64,000 bases of DNA. Origin: Micromonospora vinacea (GTDB lineage Bacteria; Actinomycetota; Actinomycetes; Mycobacteriales; Micromonosporaceae). This document shows, piece by piece, positions 1-8,766 of the stretch (its first letter is position 1; every line of letters begins with the position of its first letter). The notes under the pieces were generated by a model. It was not told where the DNA came from. It was given only the letters and a program-made list of their open reading frames with translations, and did not search any database. The translations under genes and the position numbers were made by a program. The DNA lies in assembly GCF_015751785.1 (NCBI RefSeq), contig NZ_JADOTY010000001.1, positions 5,828,001 to 5,892,000 on the forward strand, read 5' to 3'.

Positions 1-391
1 GGCGGGTCCAACCGCTGGTGGTGACGACGGCCCGGGCGGTGGCCAGCGCGCGGGCCTCCGGCTCGTCGTCGAGCGGCAGATGCACCAGGACCACCAGGCG
101 CAGCCGACGGGCGTGCGCGGCGAGCAGATCTGGCACGGTCGAGGCGATCAGGCCGTCGATCAGCATCACCGCGTCGTCGGGCACGGCGGCGAGCACCCCG
201 TCCAGCGTCGCCCGGTCGGCCGGGCCGGGGTGCGGCCACGCGCCGGGCACCGGATGCTCGTGGACGGACCAGCCGCGCTCGCCCAGCCCGGCGCAGATCC
301 GCCGGTCGTAGAAGTTGCCGCCACTGGGGGTGGCCGGGTCGTCGATGTCACCGGGCAGGACGACGTGCACCGCCCGGCCCGCGTCGGTCAC
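1..391 (-). CDS. Glycosyltransferase, GT4-like, amino-terminal part (runs off left edge)
   Basis: Only the first 130 residues are inside the window. The GTG start at 391 overlaps the stop of the upstream gene (GTGA), which argues for translational coupling. The visible part looks like the first Rossmann half of a GT-B glycosyltransferase: a hydrophobic strand (VHVVLPGDID), then SGGNFYDRR, GERGWSVHEH and GAWPHPGP, followed by a second strand (AVMLIDGL). The nucleotide-sugar-binding half is missing, so donor and acceptor cannot be guessed. It is the third gene of an operon with a pterin-synthase-like protein and an MDR dehydrogenase, an association I recall from other actinomycetes. That suggests a small-molecule glycosylation pathway, but this is inference. 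Confidence 0.75.
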   Translation of the reverse strand, partial: MTDAGRAVHVVLPGDIDDPATPSGGNFYDRRICAGLGERGWSVHEHPVPGAWPHPGPADRATLDGVLAAVPDDAVMLIDGLIASTVPDLLAAHARRLRLVVLVHLPLDDEPEARALATARAVVTTSGWTR

Positions 392-792
392 AACGACCGC
401 TCGTAGCTCGCCCAGGCGATGTGCGACTCGTGCAGGGTGACAGTGATGCCGGTCAGGTCGCGCGCCCCCGCGCCCAGCTCACCGGCGTGCACCCGCTCGA
501 CCAGTCGGTCGGCGACCGTCCGGGCCAGCACCTCCGTGGTGGTGTTCACCCCGGCGAAGGCCGCCTCGTCGTCGAGGTTGCGGTAGGTCATTTCGCTCAG
601 CACGGCCCGCAGCTGCTCGGTGGCCAGGCCGATGTCCACCACGATCCCGTCGGCGTCCAGGTCGGGCCGGCGGAACGTCGCGTCCACCACGAACGTCGCG
701 CCGTGCAGGCGTTGCGCGGGCCCGAACACCTCGCCTCGGAAACTGTGGGCGATCATCATGTGGTCCCGAACGGTCACGCTGAACACGGTCAC
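388..792 (-). CDS. 6-pyruvoyltetrahydropterin synthase / QueD-like protein
   Basis: A 134-residue protein of the tunnelling-fold PTPS/QueD family. HMMIAHSF near the amino end and HGATF at about residues 30-34 correspond to the metal-binding histidines. Later blocks YRNLDDE, NTTTEVLA and TLHESHIAWASY match the family order. Two features are odd: the usual HGH pair is HGA, and there is no cysteine anywhere, so the classical catalytic Cys is absent. A standard QueD or PTPS reaction is therefore doubtful. The ATG at 792 overlaps the stop of the dehydrogenase upstream (ATGA) and the stop overlaps the glycosyltransferase start, so the three genes form one operon. Confidence 0.8.
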   Translation of the reverse strand: MTVFSVTVRDHMMIAHSFRGEVFGPAQRLHGATFVVDATFRRPDLDADGIVVDIGLATEQLRAVLSEMTYRNLDDEAAFAGVNTTTEVLARTVADRLVERVHAGELGAGARDLTGITVTLHESHIAWASYERSL

Positions 793-1772
793 TCTCCGTC
801 GTCGTAGGTGATGAGGTGGCAGAGCGCGGGCAGGTCGCCCGAGGTCAATCTGGTCAGCACGTCGGGGAGCTCCGCGAAGCGGGACGCGCCGGTGATCAAC
901 GCGTCGAAGGCCGGGTCGTCGAGCAGGTCGAGGGCGAGCGCCAGCCGGTCGGCGTAACTGCGCCGTCCCCGTCGGGCGGGTGCCACCATGCCGACCTGAC
1001 TGCTGCGCACTGTGAGTCGACCGGAGTGGAACGCGCCGCCCAGCGACACCTGCACCGGGCGGTCGCCGTACCAGCTCAGCTCGATGACAGTGCCCTCCGG
1101 GGCGAGCAGGTCCAGCGACTGTTGCAGGCCCGCGGCGGTGGCGCTGGCGTGCACGACCAGGTCCCGGTCAGCGCGGGCGTCGGCCGGGTTGGCGAAGTCG
1201 ACGCCGAGGGCCCCGGCCACGCCGGCCCGGCGTGCGTCGGTGTCGACCAGCTCGACGTGCACGCCGGGGAACCGGGCGAGCAGCGCCGCGACGCAGCAGC
1301 CCACCATGCCCGCGCCGATCACGGTGACCCGGTCACCGACCAGCGGCGCCGCGTCCCACAGCGCGTTGACGGCGGTCTCCACGGTGCCGGCGAGCACCGC
1401 TCGGGCGGCCGGCACCCCCTCCGGCACCGGCACCACCGCACTCACCGGCACGACGTACGCGCTCTGGTGCGGGTGCAGGCAGAACACCGTCCGCCCGAGG
1501 AGCTCCGGCGGGCCCTGCTCGACCACGCCGACGCTGAGGTAGCCGTACTTCACCGGGCCGGGGAACTCGCCCTCCTGGAACGGCGCGCGCATGGTGGCGT
1601 ACTGGTCGGTGGGCACCCGGCCGGCGAAGACCAGCGTCTCGGTGCCCCGGCTGACTCCGGAGTAGCGGGCCCGGACCAGCACCTCGTCCGGGCCGGGGGC
1701 GGTCAGCGACACCGGCTGGATCTCGGCCACGCCGGGTTCACGCACCCAACAGGCGTACGCCTCGCGGATCAC
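789..1772 (-). CDS. MDR-superfamily dehydrogenase lacking the catalytic zinc site
   Basis: A 327-residue medium-chain dehydrogenase/reductase. The GTG start at 1772 has GAGGTG seven bases upstream; reading further upstream is open but gives poor protein. The Rossmann motif is VTVIGAGMVGC. At the place of the catalytic zinc ligands (normally C-G-x-D and G-H-E) the protein has SGVSRGTE and GPVKYGY, so the zinc-type alcohol dehydrogenase site is gone, as in BchC-like MDR proteins. It is probably an NAD(P)-dependent oxidoreductase acting on the product of the neighbouring pterin-synthase-like and glycosyltransferase genes. First gene of the operon; substrate unknown. Confidence 0.8.
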   Translation of the reverse strand: MIREAYACWVREPGVAEIQPVSLTAPGPDEVLVRARYSGVSRGTETLVFAGRVPTDQYATMRAPFQEGEFPGPVKYGYLSVGVVEQGPPELLGRTVFCLHPHQSAYVVPVSAVVPVPEGVPAARAVLAGTVETAVNALWDAAPLVGDRVTVIGAGMVGCCVAALLARFPGVHVELVDTDARRAGVAGALGVDFANPADARADRDLVVHASATAAGLQQSLDLLAPEGTVIELSWYGDRPVQVSLGGAFHSGRLTVRSSQVGMVAPARRGRRSYADRLALALDLLDDPAFDALITGASRFAELPDVLTRLTSGDLPALCHLITYDDGE

Positions 1773-2203
1773 CGTCGCGCACCTCAGCTCTGCTCCGGGC
1801 CGAACCGATCGGCCATGTCGGACCCCCGGTCGGGGGTTGTCGATCATAAACACGGAAGTTCGGCACGCACAGTTCGAAGTGGTCCGTGCTCGGCCGCAGA
1901 CCGCGACTGGCCAGGCTGGGCGGTGCGGATGCTGGACCGGTCGTCGACACTGCTGCGCCACGCTGATCCGCAGCCCAGCGGCCGACGTTCGGAAATCATG
2001 ACGGAATCGGAGTTCTCCCGTCCGATTCCAGTTCGCACCGACCATTCCGCCGTTGCTGTTCCACCCCTTTACGCGTACGGTCCAGATCGAGTGGCCAGCC
2101 GTACCGCCAATTCTCCCCGACCTGGCCGGCACCCCTTCACGCGGCTCCAGTTTGTGCCTTTTCGTCATTCGCCGACCCAGTGGGCAAGAAGAAGAGAAGA
2201 GCC
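1773..2203. promoter_or_regulatory. Divergent intergenic region, 431 bases
   Basis: Separates the dehydrogenase operon (minus) from the NAD(P)-binding gene (plus), so it should hold both promoters. A short perfect hairpin (ACCCCC, loop GGTC, GGGGGT) lies at 1822-1837. I see no convincing gene, riboswitch or named operator. Open frames crossing it have no start signal and unlikely composition. Confidence 0.4.
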
Positions 2204-2950
2204 ATGGAAAACGCACAGGCACGCGATGGCGCCGGGCAACCCGCCAAGCCGAAGATCTGCATTGTCGGTGCCTCTGGAAAACTCGGGCGGTACATGGTGC
2301 GGCACGCGCTCGACCGCGACTACGAGGTCGTCGGCGTATGCCGAGAGGGCAGCGTGGGAAAGCTCGACGCGTTCAAGGGGCGCATCACCGTCATTGCCGG
2401 AGCGACCGACGACCGCGACGTCATCGCTCGCGCGATTGCCGGGTGCGACGGCGTACTGACCGTGCTGGTGCCGCGTGGGGTCGACCACTACTCGGCCGGC
2501 ACGGCCCAGGCCGTGCTCGACCACGCACGTCCCGGGGCACGCCTCGTGTTCTCCTGCGGATGGCACATCACCCGCGACGGCCAGGACGTGTACTCCTGGA
2601 AGCTGAAGGCCATCGTGAAGGTTTTCGGCCCGCTGGCGAAACTCGCCCGCTTCGCCGACCTGGACGATCAGGTGGATGCCTGCCGTCGGGTGTTCGCCAG
2701 CGACACCCGATGGACCGTCGTTCGCGGCAGCGACCTGGAAGAGGGCGACAGTCAGGGCCTCCCGGTCTGGAGCAGTCACGTGGGCGACCCCATCCTGGAG
2801 AGCAACCGCACCCGTCGAGTCGACTTCGCTCTGTTCATGGTCGATGCCCTCACCAACGACGAGCTCGTGCACGAGGCACCGGCGATCGTCGGCCGCCAGA
2901 CACCCTCAGCGCTCGCACACTCCGGCGCGGGGCGCGAGGGGGCGACATGA
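2204..2950 (+). CDS. NAD(P)-binding protein, atypical short-chain dehydrogenase (NmrA-like)
   Basis: 248 residues. The ATG at 2204 is chosen because a long purine run (GAAGAGAAGAG) ends three bases before it; a GTG at 2180 is in frame but has no good site. Residues 18-28 (ICIVGASGKLG) form the G-x-x-G-x-x-G dinucleotide-binding turn of extended or atypical SDRs. FSCGWHITRD in the middle and WTVVRGSDLEEG later fit NmrA/SDR5-type proteins, which often lack the Tyr-x3-Lys pair; none is seen here. It may be a redox sensor or an epimerase-like enzyme. The stop overlaps the next ATG (ATGA), so it is co-translated with the DUF4386 membrane protein. Confidence 0.75.
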   Translation: MENAQARDGAGQPAKPKICIVGASGKLGRYMVRHALDRDYEVVGVCREGSVGKLDAFKGRITVIAGATDDRDVIARAIAGCDGVLTVLVPRGVDHYSAGTAQAVLDHARPGARLVFSCGWHITRDGQDVYSWKLKAIVKVFGPLAKLARFADLDDQVDACRRVFASDTRWTVVRGSDLEEGDSQGLPVWSSHVGDPILESNRTRRVDFALFMVDALTNDELVHEAPAIVGRQTPSALAHSGAGREGAT

Positions 2951-3666
2951 GCCCGCTACGCAGAACCGCGCTGGCCGCGGGCGTGCTCTACCTCCTCACC
3001 TTCGTCTCGATCCCGATCCTCGGCCTGTACGCGACGGTGCTCGATCCAGAATCCACCGTCGGGGCGGGCACCGCCACGGCCGTGGCCTGGGGCGGTGTCC
3101 TGGAGATGGTGGTGGCCCTCGCGTGCATCGGCACCGCTGTCGTGCTGTACCCGGTCGTCAAACGGCAGAACGAGGCACTCGCATTGGGCTTCGTCGGCGT
3201 CCGGGTCCTGGAGGCAGCCACCATCGTCGCCGGCATCGTGGTCATCATGACGCTCGTGACCGTGCGGCAGGCCGAACCCGACCCGCAGGTGCAGGCCACC
3301 GGTGCGGCCCTGATCGCCCTGCACGACTGGACGTTCCTGACGGGGCAGGGTTTCCTGCCGGCAGTGAACGCGCTCCTGGTGGGCCCGCTGCTGTACCAGT
3401 CCCGCCTCGTGCCGCGGGTCCTTCCCGTGCTCGGGTTCATCGGAGCCCTCCTGCTTGCCATCACCTTCGTCGCCACGATGTTCGGCTTCTGGGCACAGGT
3501 GTCTTCGGCGTCCGCCCTGCTGACCATTCCGATCGCCCTGTGGGAGCTCTCGCTGGGTATCTGGCTGATCGTCAAGGGCTTCCAGCCCTCCCCCATCACC
3601 GCTGACCTGGCCGCCGACCCCGCATCCGGCAGCGGCGTCCCGGTCCACTCGGGGCAGAGCGGCTGA
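2947..3666 (+). CDS. DUF4386-family membrane protein
   Basis: 239 residues with about six or seven hydrophobic segments: near residues 8-28 (VLYLLTFVSIPILGLYATVL), 45-65, 80-105, 125-150, 160-180 and 185-205. The family has no known reaction. Its pattern of a first helix, a long loop (DPESTVGAG), paired helices and the LHDWTFLTGQGF motif before helix five fits DUF4386. The start overlaps the preceding gene by four bases. In other actinomycetes such proteins often sit beside NAD(P)-binding proteins, as here. The last 25 residues are polar and probably cytoplasmic. Confidence 0.75.
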   Translation: MSPLRRTALAAGVLYLLTFVSIPILGLYATVLDPESTVGAGTATAVAWGGVLEMVVALACIGTAVVLYPVVKRQNEALALGFVGVRVLEAATIVAGIVVIMTLVTVRQAEPDPQVQATGAALIALHDWTFLTGQGFLPAVNALLVGPLLYQSRLVPRVLPVLGFIGALLLAITFVATMFGFWAQVSSASALLTIPIALWELSLGIWLIVKGFQPSPITADLAADPASGSGVPVHSGQSG

Positions 3667-3828
3667 CCGTCGGCGCGGCCGCCCCTTACCGCCCGGGCTG
3701 CAGGTTGGCGCACCGACGAGGTACGAGTCAGCGCCGTCACCGGCGGACCGGCTATTCGGACAAAAACCTCAAAACCTTACAATCAGCTCGTTACGCTCCC
3801 CTGGCACATTCGAACCAACGGGGGCGTG

Positions 3829-6800
3829 ATGAGGATTTCGTGGTGGGGTAGCCGCAGGTCACGGGCGGCGGCGCTGTCCGCCGTCGCGGGCGTGCTGGCG
3901 GTCAACGGACTGCTGGTGCCGGCACCCGCCGCGCCCACCCCGATCAACCCGGTACTGGCCGCCGTCGACGAGGCCATCGGCCCGGTCGATCCGGTCGCCG
4001 AGGCGCTGAGCTTCGGCGTGATGACCGAAGGCGACGCCACGGTGAACAACGACGAGAACGAGGGAACCCTCGCCGTCGGCGGCGACCTCACCTTCGGCAA
4101 CTACCAGCTCGCCGGGGCGACCGCTGGATCGTTCGTGGTGCCCGGCGACGCCAACCCCAGCGCCCTGGTCGTGGGTGGACGGGTCAACTTCGCCGGCAGC
4201 GTCGGCGGCAGCCGCCTCCAGGTGCTCTCCAACGGCTACGCCAAGGTCGGCAACCTGACCGGCACCTTCGTCCGTAACACCGACAACAACGGCGCCCAGG
4301 TCAACACCCGGATCCTGCCAGCGAACGACTACGACGCCTCACCCCGGGTGGAGCTCGTCACCCGGCAGCCGGTCCCCAGCGTCGGGCCGACCTCGCCGAT
4401 CAACTTCGCCGGCGCGTTCGCCGCCTTCCGGGACACCACCGCCGGCCTGGCCACCTGCGACAACACGGTGGTGCTGCGGACGCCGAACGGTGACGTGCTG
4501 CCCCGACCGATCCCGCCAGGCAGCAACGCCGTCGTCACGTTGACCCCGGGCGTGACGAATGTGCTCAACCTGACCGCCGCCGACCTGGCCAACATCCAGA
4601 TCCTGACCTTCGCCAGCCAGCCGACCGCCGACACCCCGCTGCTGGTGAACGTGGACACCAGCGGCGTGGGCAACACGTTCGCCTGGACGGCCCCGAACTT
4701 CGCCGGGATCGGCGGACCGCAGGCGCGCTACATCCTGTTCAACTTCCCGACCGCCACCGCGCTCACCCTCACCCCGAACGCCGCCACCGTCGAGGGCACC
4801 ATTTACGCGCCCAACGCCAGCCTCACCGACCTCTCCTCCAGCAACACCGAGGGCAGCGTCATCACCCGTACGCTGGACCACCGTGGTGGCGAGATCCACT
4901 ACTTCCCGTTCAGCACCACCCTGTCCTGCGCAGGCGCCACCCCGGCCGACATCGCCCTGATCAAGTCGTCCACCACCACGTCGATCACGTCGGTCGGGCA
5001 GCAGGTGCCGTACTCGTTCCACGTGGTCAACACCGGCGGTGTCCCACTGACCAACATCTCCGTCACCGACGTGCAGACCCCGCCGTCGTCGAACGCCAAC
5101 CTTGGCCCGATCACCTGCGCCGCCACCACCCTTGCGCCAGGGGCGCAGACCGCCTGCACGGCCACCTACACCGTCACCCAGGCCGACCTGGACAACAACG
5201 GCGTCACCAACGTCGCCACCGCACAGGGCAGCCCACCCACCGGTCCACCGGTCGTCTCCGATCCGAGCACCCTGACCATCCCGGCCCAGGGGCTCACCGC
5301 CGCCGTCACGGTGGTGAAGTCGTCGACCACCACGAGCATCACGACTGTCGGGCAGCAGGTGCCGTACCGGTTCCTGGTCGCCAACACCGGCGGTCTGACC
5401 CTGAGCAACGTGGCCGTCACCGACGTGCAGACCCCGCCGTCGTCGAACGCGAACCTCGGCCCGATCACCTGCGCCGCCACCACCCTGGCACCCGGCGTGA
5501 GCACCATCTGCACCGCCACCTACACCGTCTCCCAGGCTGACCTGGACAACAACGGGGTCACCAACGTGGCGACCGCGCGGGGCACCCCGCCCGGCGGCGG
5601 TACGCCGGTCACCTCGCAGCCGTCGACGCTGACCGTCCCCGCAGCCGGACTGACCCCGTCGATCGCGGTGACGAAGACCTCCACCACCGCGTCAATCACC
5701 GCAGTCGGGCAGCAGGTGCCGTACTCGTTCCACGTGGTCAACAACGGCGGGGTCACCCTGACCGCCATCAACGTCACCGACGTGCAGGCACCGCCCTCGT
5801 CGAACGCGAACCTCGGCCCGATCACCTGCGCCGCCACCACCCTCGCGCCCGGCGCACGCACCGCGTGCACCGCCACCTACACCGTCACCCAGGCCGACCT
5901 CGACAACGACGGAGTCACCAACACCGCCACCGCACACGGCACCCCGCCCGGCGGTGGCACCCCGGTGAACTCGCCGCCCTCGACCCTGACTCTGCCGGAA
6001 ACCGGCCTGGTCGCCTCGATCGCGGTCGTGAAGACATCCACGACCACTCTGATCAGCACCGTCGGCCAGCAGGTGCCGTACTCGTTCCACGTGGTCAACA
6101 CCGGCGGGTTCACCCTGACCGCCATCAACGTCACCGACGTGCAGGCACCGCCCTCGTCGAACGCGAACCTCGGCCCGATCACCTGCGCCGCCACCACCCT
6201 CGCGCCCGGCGCGCAGACCGCGTGCACCGCCACCTACACGGTCAGCCAGGCCGACCTGGACAACGGCTTCGTACGCGACACCGCCACTGCGCAGGGCACC
6301 CCGCCTGGTGGCGGAACGCCCGTCCAATCAGGGCCGTCGACGTTGACGATCCCGAGCGGTGACGTCTTCCCTGCCATCTCACTGATCAAGTCGTCCACCA
6401 CCGCTGCCATCAGCTCGGTGGGCCAACAGGTGCCCTACCGCTTCCTGGTCGCCAACACCGGCGGCGTCACCCTGAACAACGTCAACATCACCGACGTACA
6501 GGACCCGCCGTCGTCGAACGCGAACCTCGGCCCGATCACCTGCCCACAGACCACCCTCGCTCCCGGTGCGACCACCGTCTGCACCGCGACGTACACGGTC
6601 ACCCAGGCCGACCTGGACCATGACGAGCTGACCGACATCGCCACCGCGCACGGCACCCCGACGGGGACCGAGGAGCCGGTTGACTCGGACCAGGTCGTGC
6701 TGACCATTCCGGCGGCCGACGTCACACCGTCGATCTCGGTGGTGAAATCGTCCACCACCACCTCCATCACCTCGGTCGGGCAGCAGGTGCCCTACCAGTT

Positions 6801-8682
6801 CCTCGTCATCAACAACGGCGGCGTGACGCTGACCAACGTCAACGTCACCGACGCACAGATCCCGCCCTCGTCGAACGGGAACCTCGGGCCGATCACCTGC
6901 CCACAGACCACTCTCGCGCCCGGTCAGGCGACAGCCTGCACCGCCATCTACACCGTCACCCAGGCCGACCTCGACAACAACGCGGTCGCCGACGTCGCCA
7001 CCGCGCACGGCACACCACCGGCCAGTGAGACGCCGGTCGACTCGCCGCCGTCCACGCTGACGATTCCGGAGTCTGGGTTGGTCGCCGCGATCTCGGTGGT
7101 CAAGGCCTCCGAAGTCACCTCGATCGGTGCGGTCGGGCAGCAGGTGCCCTACCGGTTCCACGTGGTCAACACCGGCGGACTCACCCTGACCAACGTCAAC
7201 GTCACCGACGTGCAGGCACCGCCCTCGTCGAACGCGAACCTCGGCCCGATCACCTGCGCGAACACCACACTCGCACCGGGTGAGTCCACCGCGTGCACCG
7301 CCACCTACACCGTCACCCAGGCGGACCTCGACAACGAAGGGGTCACCGACACCGCCACCGCACACGGCACACCGCCGGGCAGCCAGCCGCCGGTGAACTC
7401 GCCACCGGCGACGCTGACCATCCCCGAGGCGGGGCTCGTCGCTGACATCGACGTGATCAAGTCGACGACCACCGTGGCGATCGCCGCGCCGGGCCAGCAG
7501 GTGCCCTACACCTTCCTGGTCGTCAACACCGGCGGCTTCACGCTCACCAATGTGACAGTCAACGACACCGTGCTGCCGCCGTCCGAGCGTGGTGTGCTCG
7601 GGCCGATCACCTGCGGTCCGCAGAACATCCCGAACGGCGCGGTGACATTGTCGCCGGGCGCCTCCATCCAGTGCCGGACGACCTACACCGTGACCGCGGA
7701 GGACTTCACCGGCTCGTCGCTGCGCAACGTCGCCACGGCCACCGGTACGCCGCCGTTCGGGCCGCCGCCGGTCTCACCACCGTCCCCGCTGGACATCCCG
7801 ATCCCGCATCCGGCCATCGCCATCACCAAGTCCGTGACGCCCACCGTGGTGTCCGCGGCCGGTGACGTGGTCACGTACCGGTTCGAGGTGAGCAACACCG
7901 GTACCACAGCGCTCAGCGCGGTGACTGTCGACGAGACCGACTTCTCCGGCACCGGGACGCCCGGCGCGATCACCTGCGGCACCCCACCGGTCGCCAACGG
8001 CGCGGTCACCCTGGCCACCGGGGCGAGCACTACCTGCACGTCTACCTACGCGGTCACTGCGGCGGACATCGAGGCCGGCCGGATCACCAACACGGCCGTC
8101 GCCGCCGGCACGCCGCCGACCATTCCCGGCCAGGACCCACCCGCACCGGTACGCTCCGCGCCGGTCTCGGCCGAGGTCACGGCCACCCGGGGCGCGGCGA
8201 TCACGGTGGTGAAGTCGAGCAGCACCGACAAGATCGTCCGACCGGGGCAGCATGTGCCGTTCCAGTTCGTGGTCACCAACACCGGTCAGGTGCCGCTGAC
8301 CGACGTGACGATCACCGACGCCCTGACCGCGCCGGCCTCGGCGGCCAACCTCGGCCCGATCGCCTGCGGTCCGGAGCGGACCCCGAACGGCGCCGTCACC
8401 CTCGCGGCCGGCGCGGCCGTGACCTGTGCGGCGACGTACACGGTCAGCAAGGCCGACTACCACCACGGGTCGCTGCGCAACACCGCGACGGCAACCGGCA
8501 CTCCGCCGGACGGCCCGGCGCCGGTCTCACCCGAGTCCACCATCACCGTCCCGGTGAAGGGCAAGCTCCCGGTGACCGGTACGTCGTTCCCGGCTGGGCT
8601 CTGGATGGGCGCCGGCGTGCTGGCGGTGCTCCTGGGCGCGGCGCTGCTGCTGGTCGTCCGGCAGCGCAGAATCCGCGCCTAG
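3829..8682 (+). CDS. LPXTG-anchored surface protein with choice-of-anchor A domain and ten Ig-like repeats
   Basis: 1617 residues. ATG 3829 is preferred to the adjacent GTG 3826 because of the spacing from GGGGG. A positively charged signal peptide is followed by a choice-of-anchor A domain of roughly 300 residues (ALSFGVMTEGDATVNNDENE at its start). Ten repeats of the DUF11/DUF7507 type follow, beginning at 4951 and about 118 residues each, with the core VGQQVPYSFHVVNTGG and paired cysteines (GPITC and TACTATYTV). The carboxy end has LPVTG (8566-8580), one membrane helix and an RQRRIR tail, a sortase sorting signal. It should be covalently attached to peptidoglycan and reach outward as a stalk or adhesin. 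Ligand unknown; no sortase gene is in the window. Confidence 0.9.
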   Translation: MRISWWGSRRSRAAALSAVAGVLAVNGLLVPAPAAPTPINPVLAAVDEAIGPVDPVAEALSFGVMTEGDATVNNDENEGTLAVGGDLTFGNYQLAGATAGSFVVPGDANPSALVVGGRVNFAGSVGGSRLQVLSNGYAKVGNLTGTFVRNTDNNGAQVNTRILPANDYDASPRVELVTRQPVPSVGPTSPINFAGAFAAFRDTTAGLATCDNTVVLRTPNGDVLPRPIPPGSNAVVTLTPGVTNVLNLTAADLANIQILTFASQPTADTPLLVNVDTSGVGNTFAWTAPNFAGIGGPQARYILFNFPTATALTLTPNAATVEGTIYAPNASLTDLSSSNTEGSVITRTLDHRGGEIHYFPFSTTLSCAGATPADIALIKSSTTTSITSVGQQVPYSFHVVNTGGVPLTNISVTDVQTPPSSNANLGPITCAATTLAPGAQTACTATYTVTQADLDNNGVTNVATAQGSPPTGPPVVSDPSTLTIPAQGLTAAVTVVKSSTTTSITTVGQQVPYRFLVANTGGLTLSNVAVTDVQTPPSSNANLGPITCAATTLAPGVSTICTATYTVSQADLDNNGVTNVATARGTPPGGGTPVTSQPSTLTVPAAGLTPSIAVTKTSTTASITAVGQQVPYSFHVVNNGGVTLTAINVTDVQAPPSSNANLGPITCAATTLAPGARTACTATYTVTQADLDNDGVTNTATAHGTPPGGGTPVNSPPSTLTLPETGLVASIAVVKTSTTTLISTVGQQVPYSFHVVNTGGFTLTAINVTDVQAPPSSNANLGPITCAATTLAPGAQTACTATYTVSQADLDNGFVRDTATAQGTPPGGGTPVQSGPSTLTIPSGDVFPAISLIKSSTTAAISSVGQQVPYRFLVANTGGVTLNNVNITDVQDPPSSNANLGPITCPQTTLAPGATTVCTATYTVTQADLDHDELTDIATAHGTPTGTEEPVDSDQVVLTIPAADVTPSISVVKSSTTTSITSVGQQVPYQFLVINNGGVTLTNVNVTDAQIPPSSNGNLGPITCPQTTLAPGQATACTAIYTVTQADLDNNAVADVATAHGTPPASETPVDSPPSTLTIPESGLVAAISVVKASEVTSIGAVGQQVPYRFHVVNTGGLTLTNVNVTDVQAPPSSNANLGPITCANTTLAPGESTACTATYTVTQADLDNEGVTDTATAHGTPPGSQPPVNSPPATLTIPEAGLVADIDVIKSTTTVAIAAPGQQVPYTFLVVNTGGFTLTNVTVNDTVLPPSERGVLGPITCGPQNIPNGAVTLSPGASIQCRTTYTVTAEDFTGSSLRNVATATGTPPFGPPPVSPPSPLDIPIPHPAIAITKSVTPTVVSAAGDVVTYRFEVSNTGTTALSAVTVDETDFSGTGTPGAITCGTPPVANGAVTLATGASTTCTSTYAVTAADIEAGRITNTAVAAGTPPTIPGQDPPAPVRSAPVSAEVTATRGAAITVVKSSSTDKIVRPGQHVPFQFVVTNTGQVPLTDVTITDALTAPASAANLGPIACGPERTPNGAVTLAAGAAVTCAATYTVSKADYHHGSLRNTATATGTPPDGPAPVSPESTITVPVKGKLPVTGTSFPAGLWMGAGVLAVLLGAALLLVVRQRRIRA
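4951..8560 (+). repeat. Ten tandem coding repeats, the first seven nearly uniform at 354-357 bases
   Basis: Unit starts, taken at the codon before the conserved Val/Ile-Lys pair, are 4951, 5305, 5662, 6019, 6376, 6733, 7090, 7447, 7816 and 8200. Spacing is 354 and then six times 357 bases, before becoming 369 and 384 for the last, diverged units. Units 1-7 share long identical DNA stretches, for instance around CCGTCGTCGAACGCGAACCT, including third codon positions. This indicates recent duplication or gene conversion. Confidence 0.9.
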
Positions 8683-8697
8683 CGCGGAACTGATCGC

Positions 8698-8732
8698 GAG
8701 GGTCGGACCGGAGGGGAACCGGTCCGGCCCTC
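8698..8732. terminator. Hairpin downstream of the surface-protein gene
   Basis: Fourteen-base arms (8698-8711 and 8719-8732, one G-T pair) with a seven-base loop, between convergent genes. There is no T run, so it is a GC-type bidirectional terminator candidate. Confidence 0.6.
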
Positions 8733-8766
8733 GTGGCACGTCACCCCACGACCGCGACGAGCGACG

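Noticed and set aside
1773..2222. Upstream extension of the dehydrogenase to 477 codons
   Set aside because: GTG 1772 has a good ribosome site, the family starts there, and the extension is Arg/Trp-rich and crosses the divergent promoter region.
816..2459. Long open frame on the plus strand opposite the dehydrogenase
   Set aside because: His/Arg/Gly/Gln-rich shadow of the minus-strand genes, no ribosome site and no family resemblance; a common effect in high-GC DNA.
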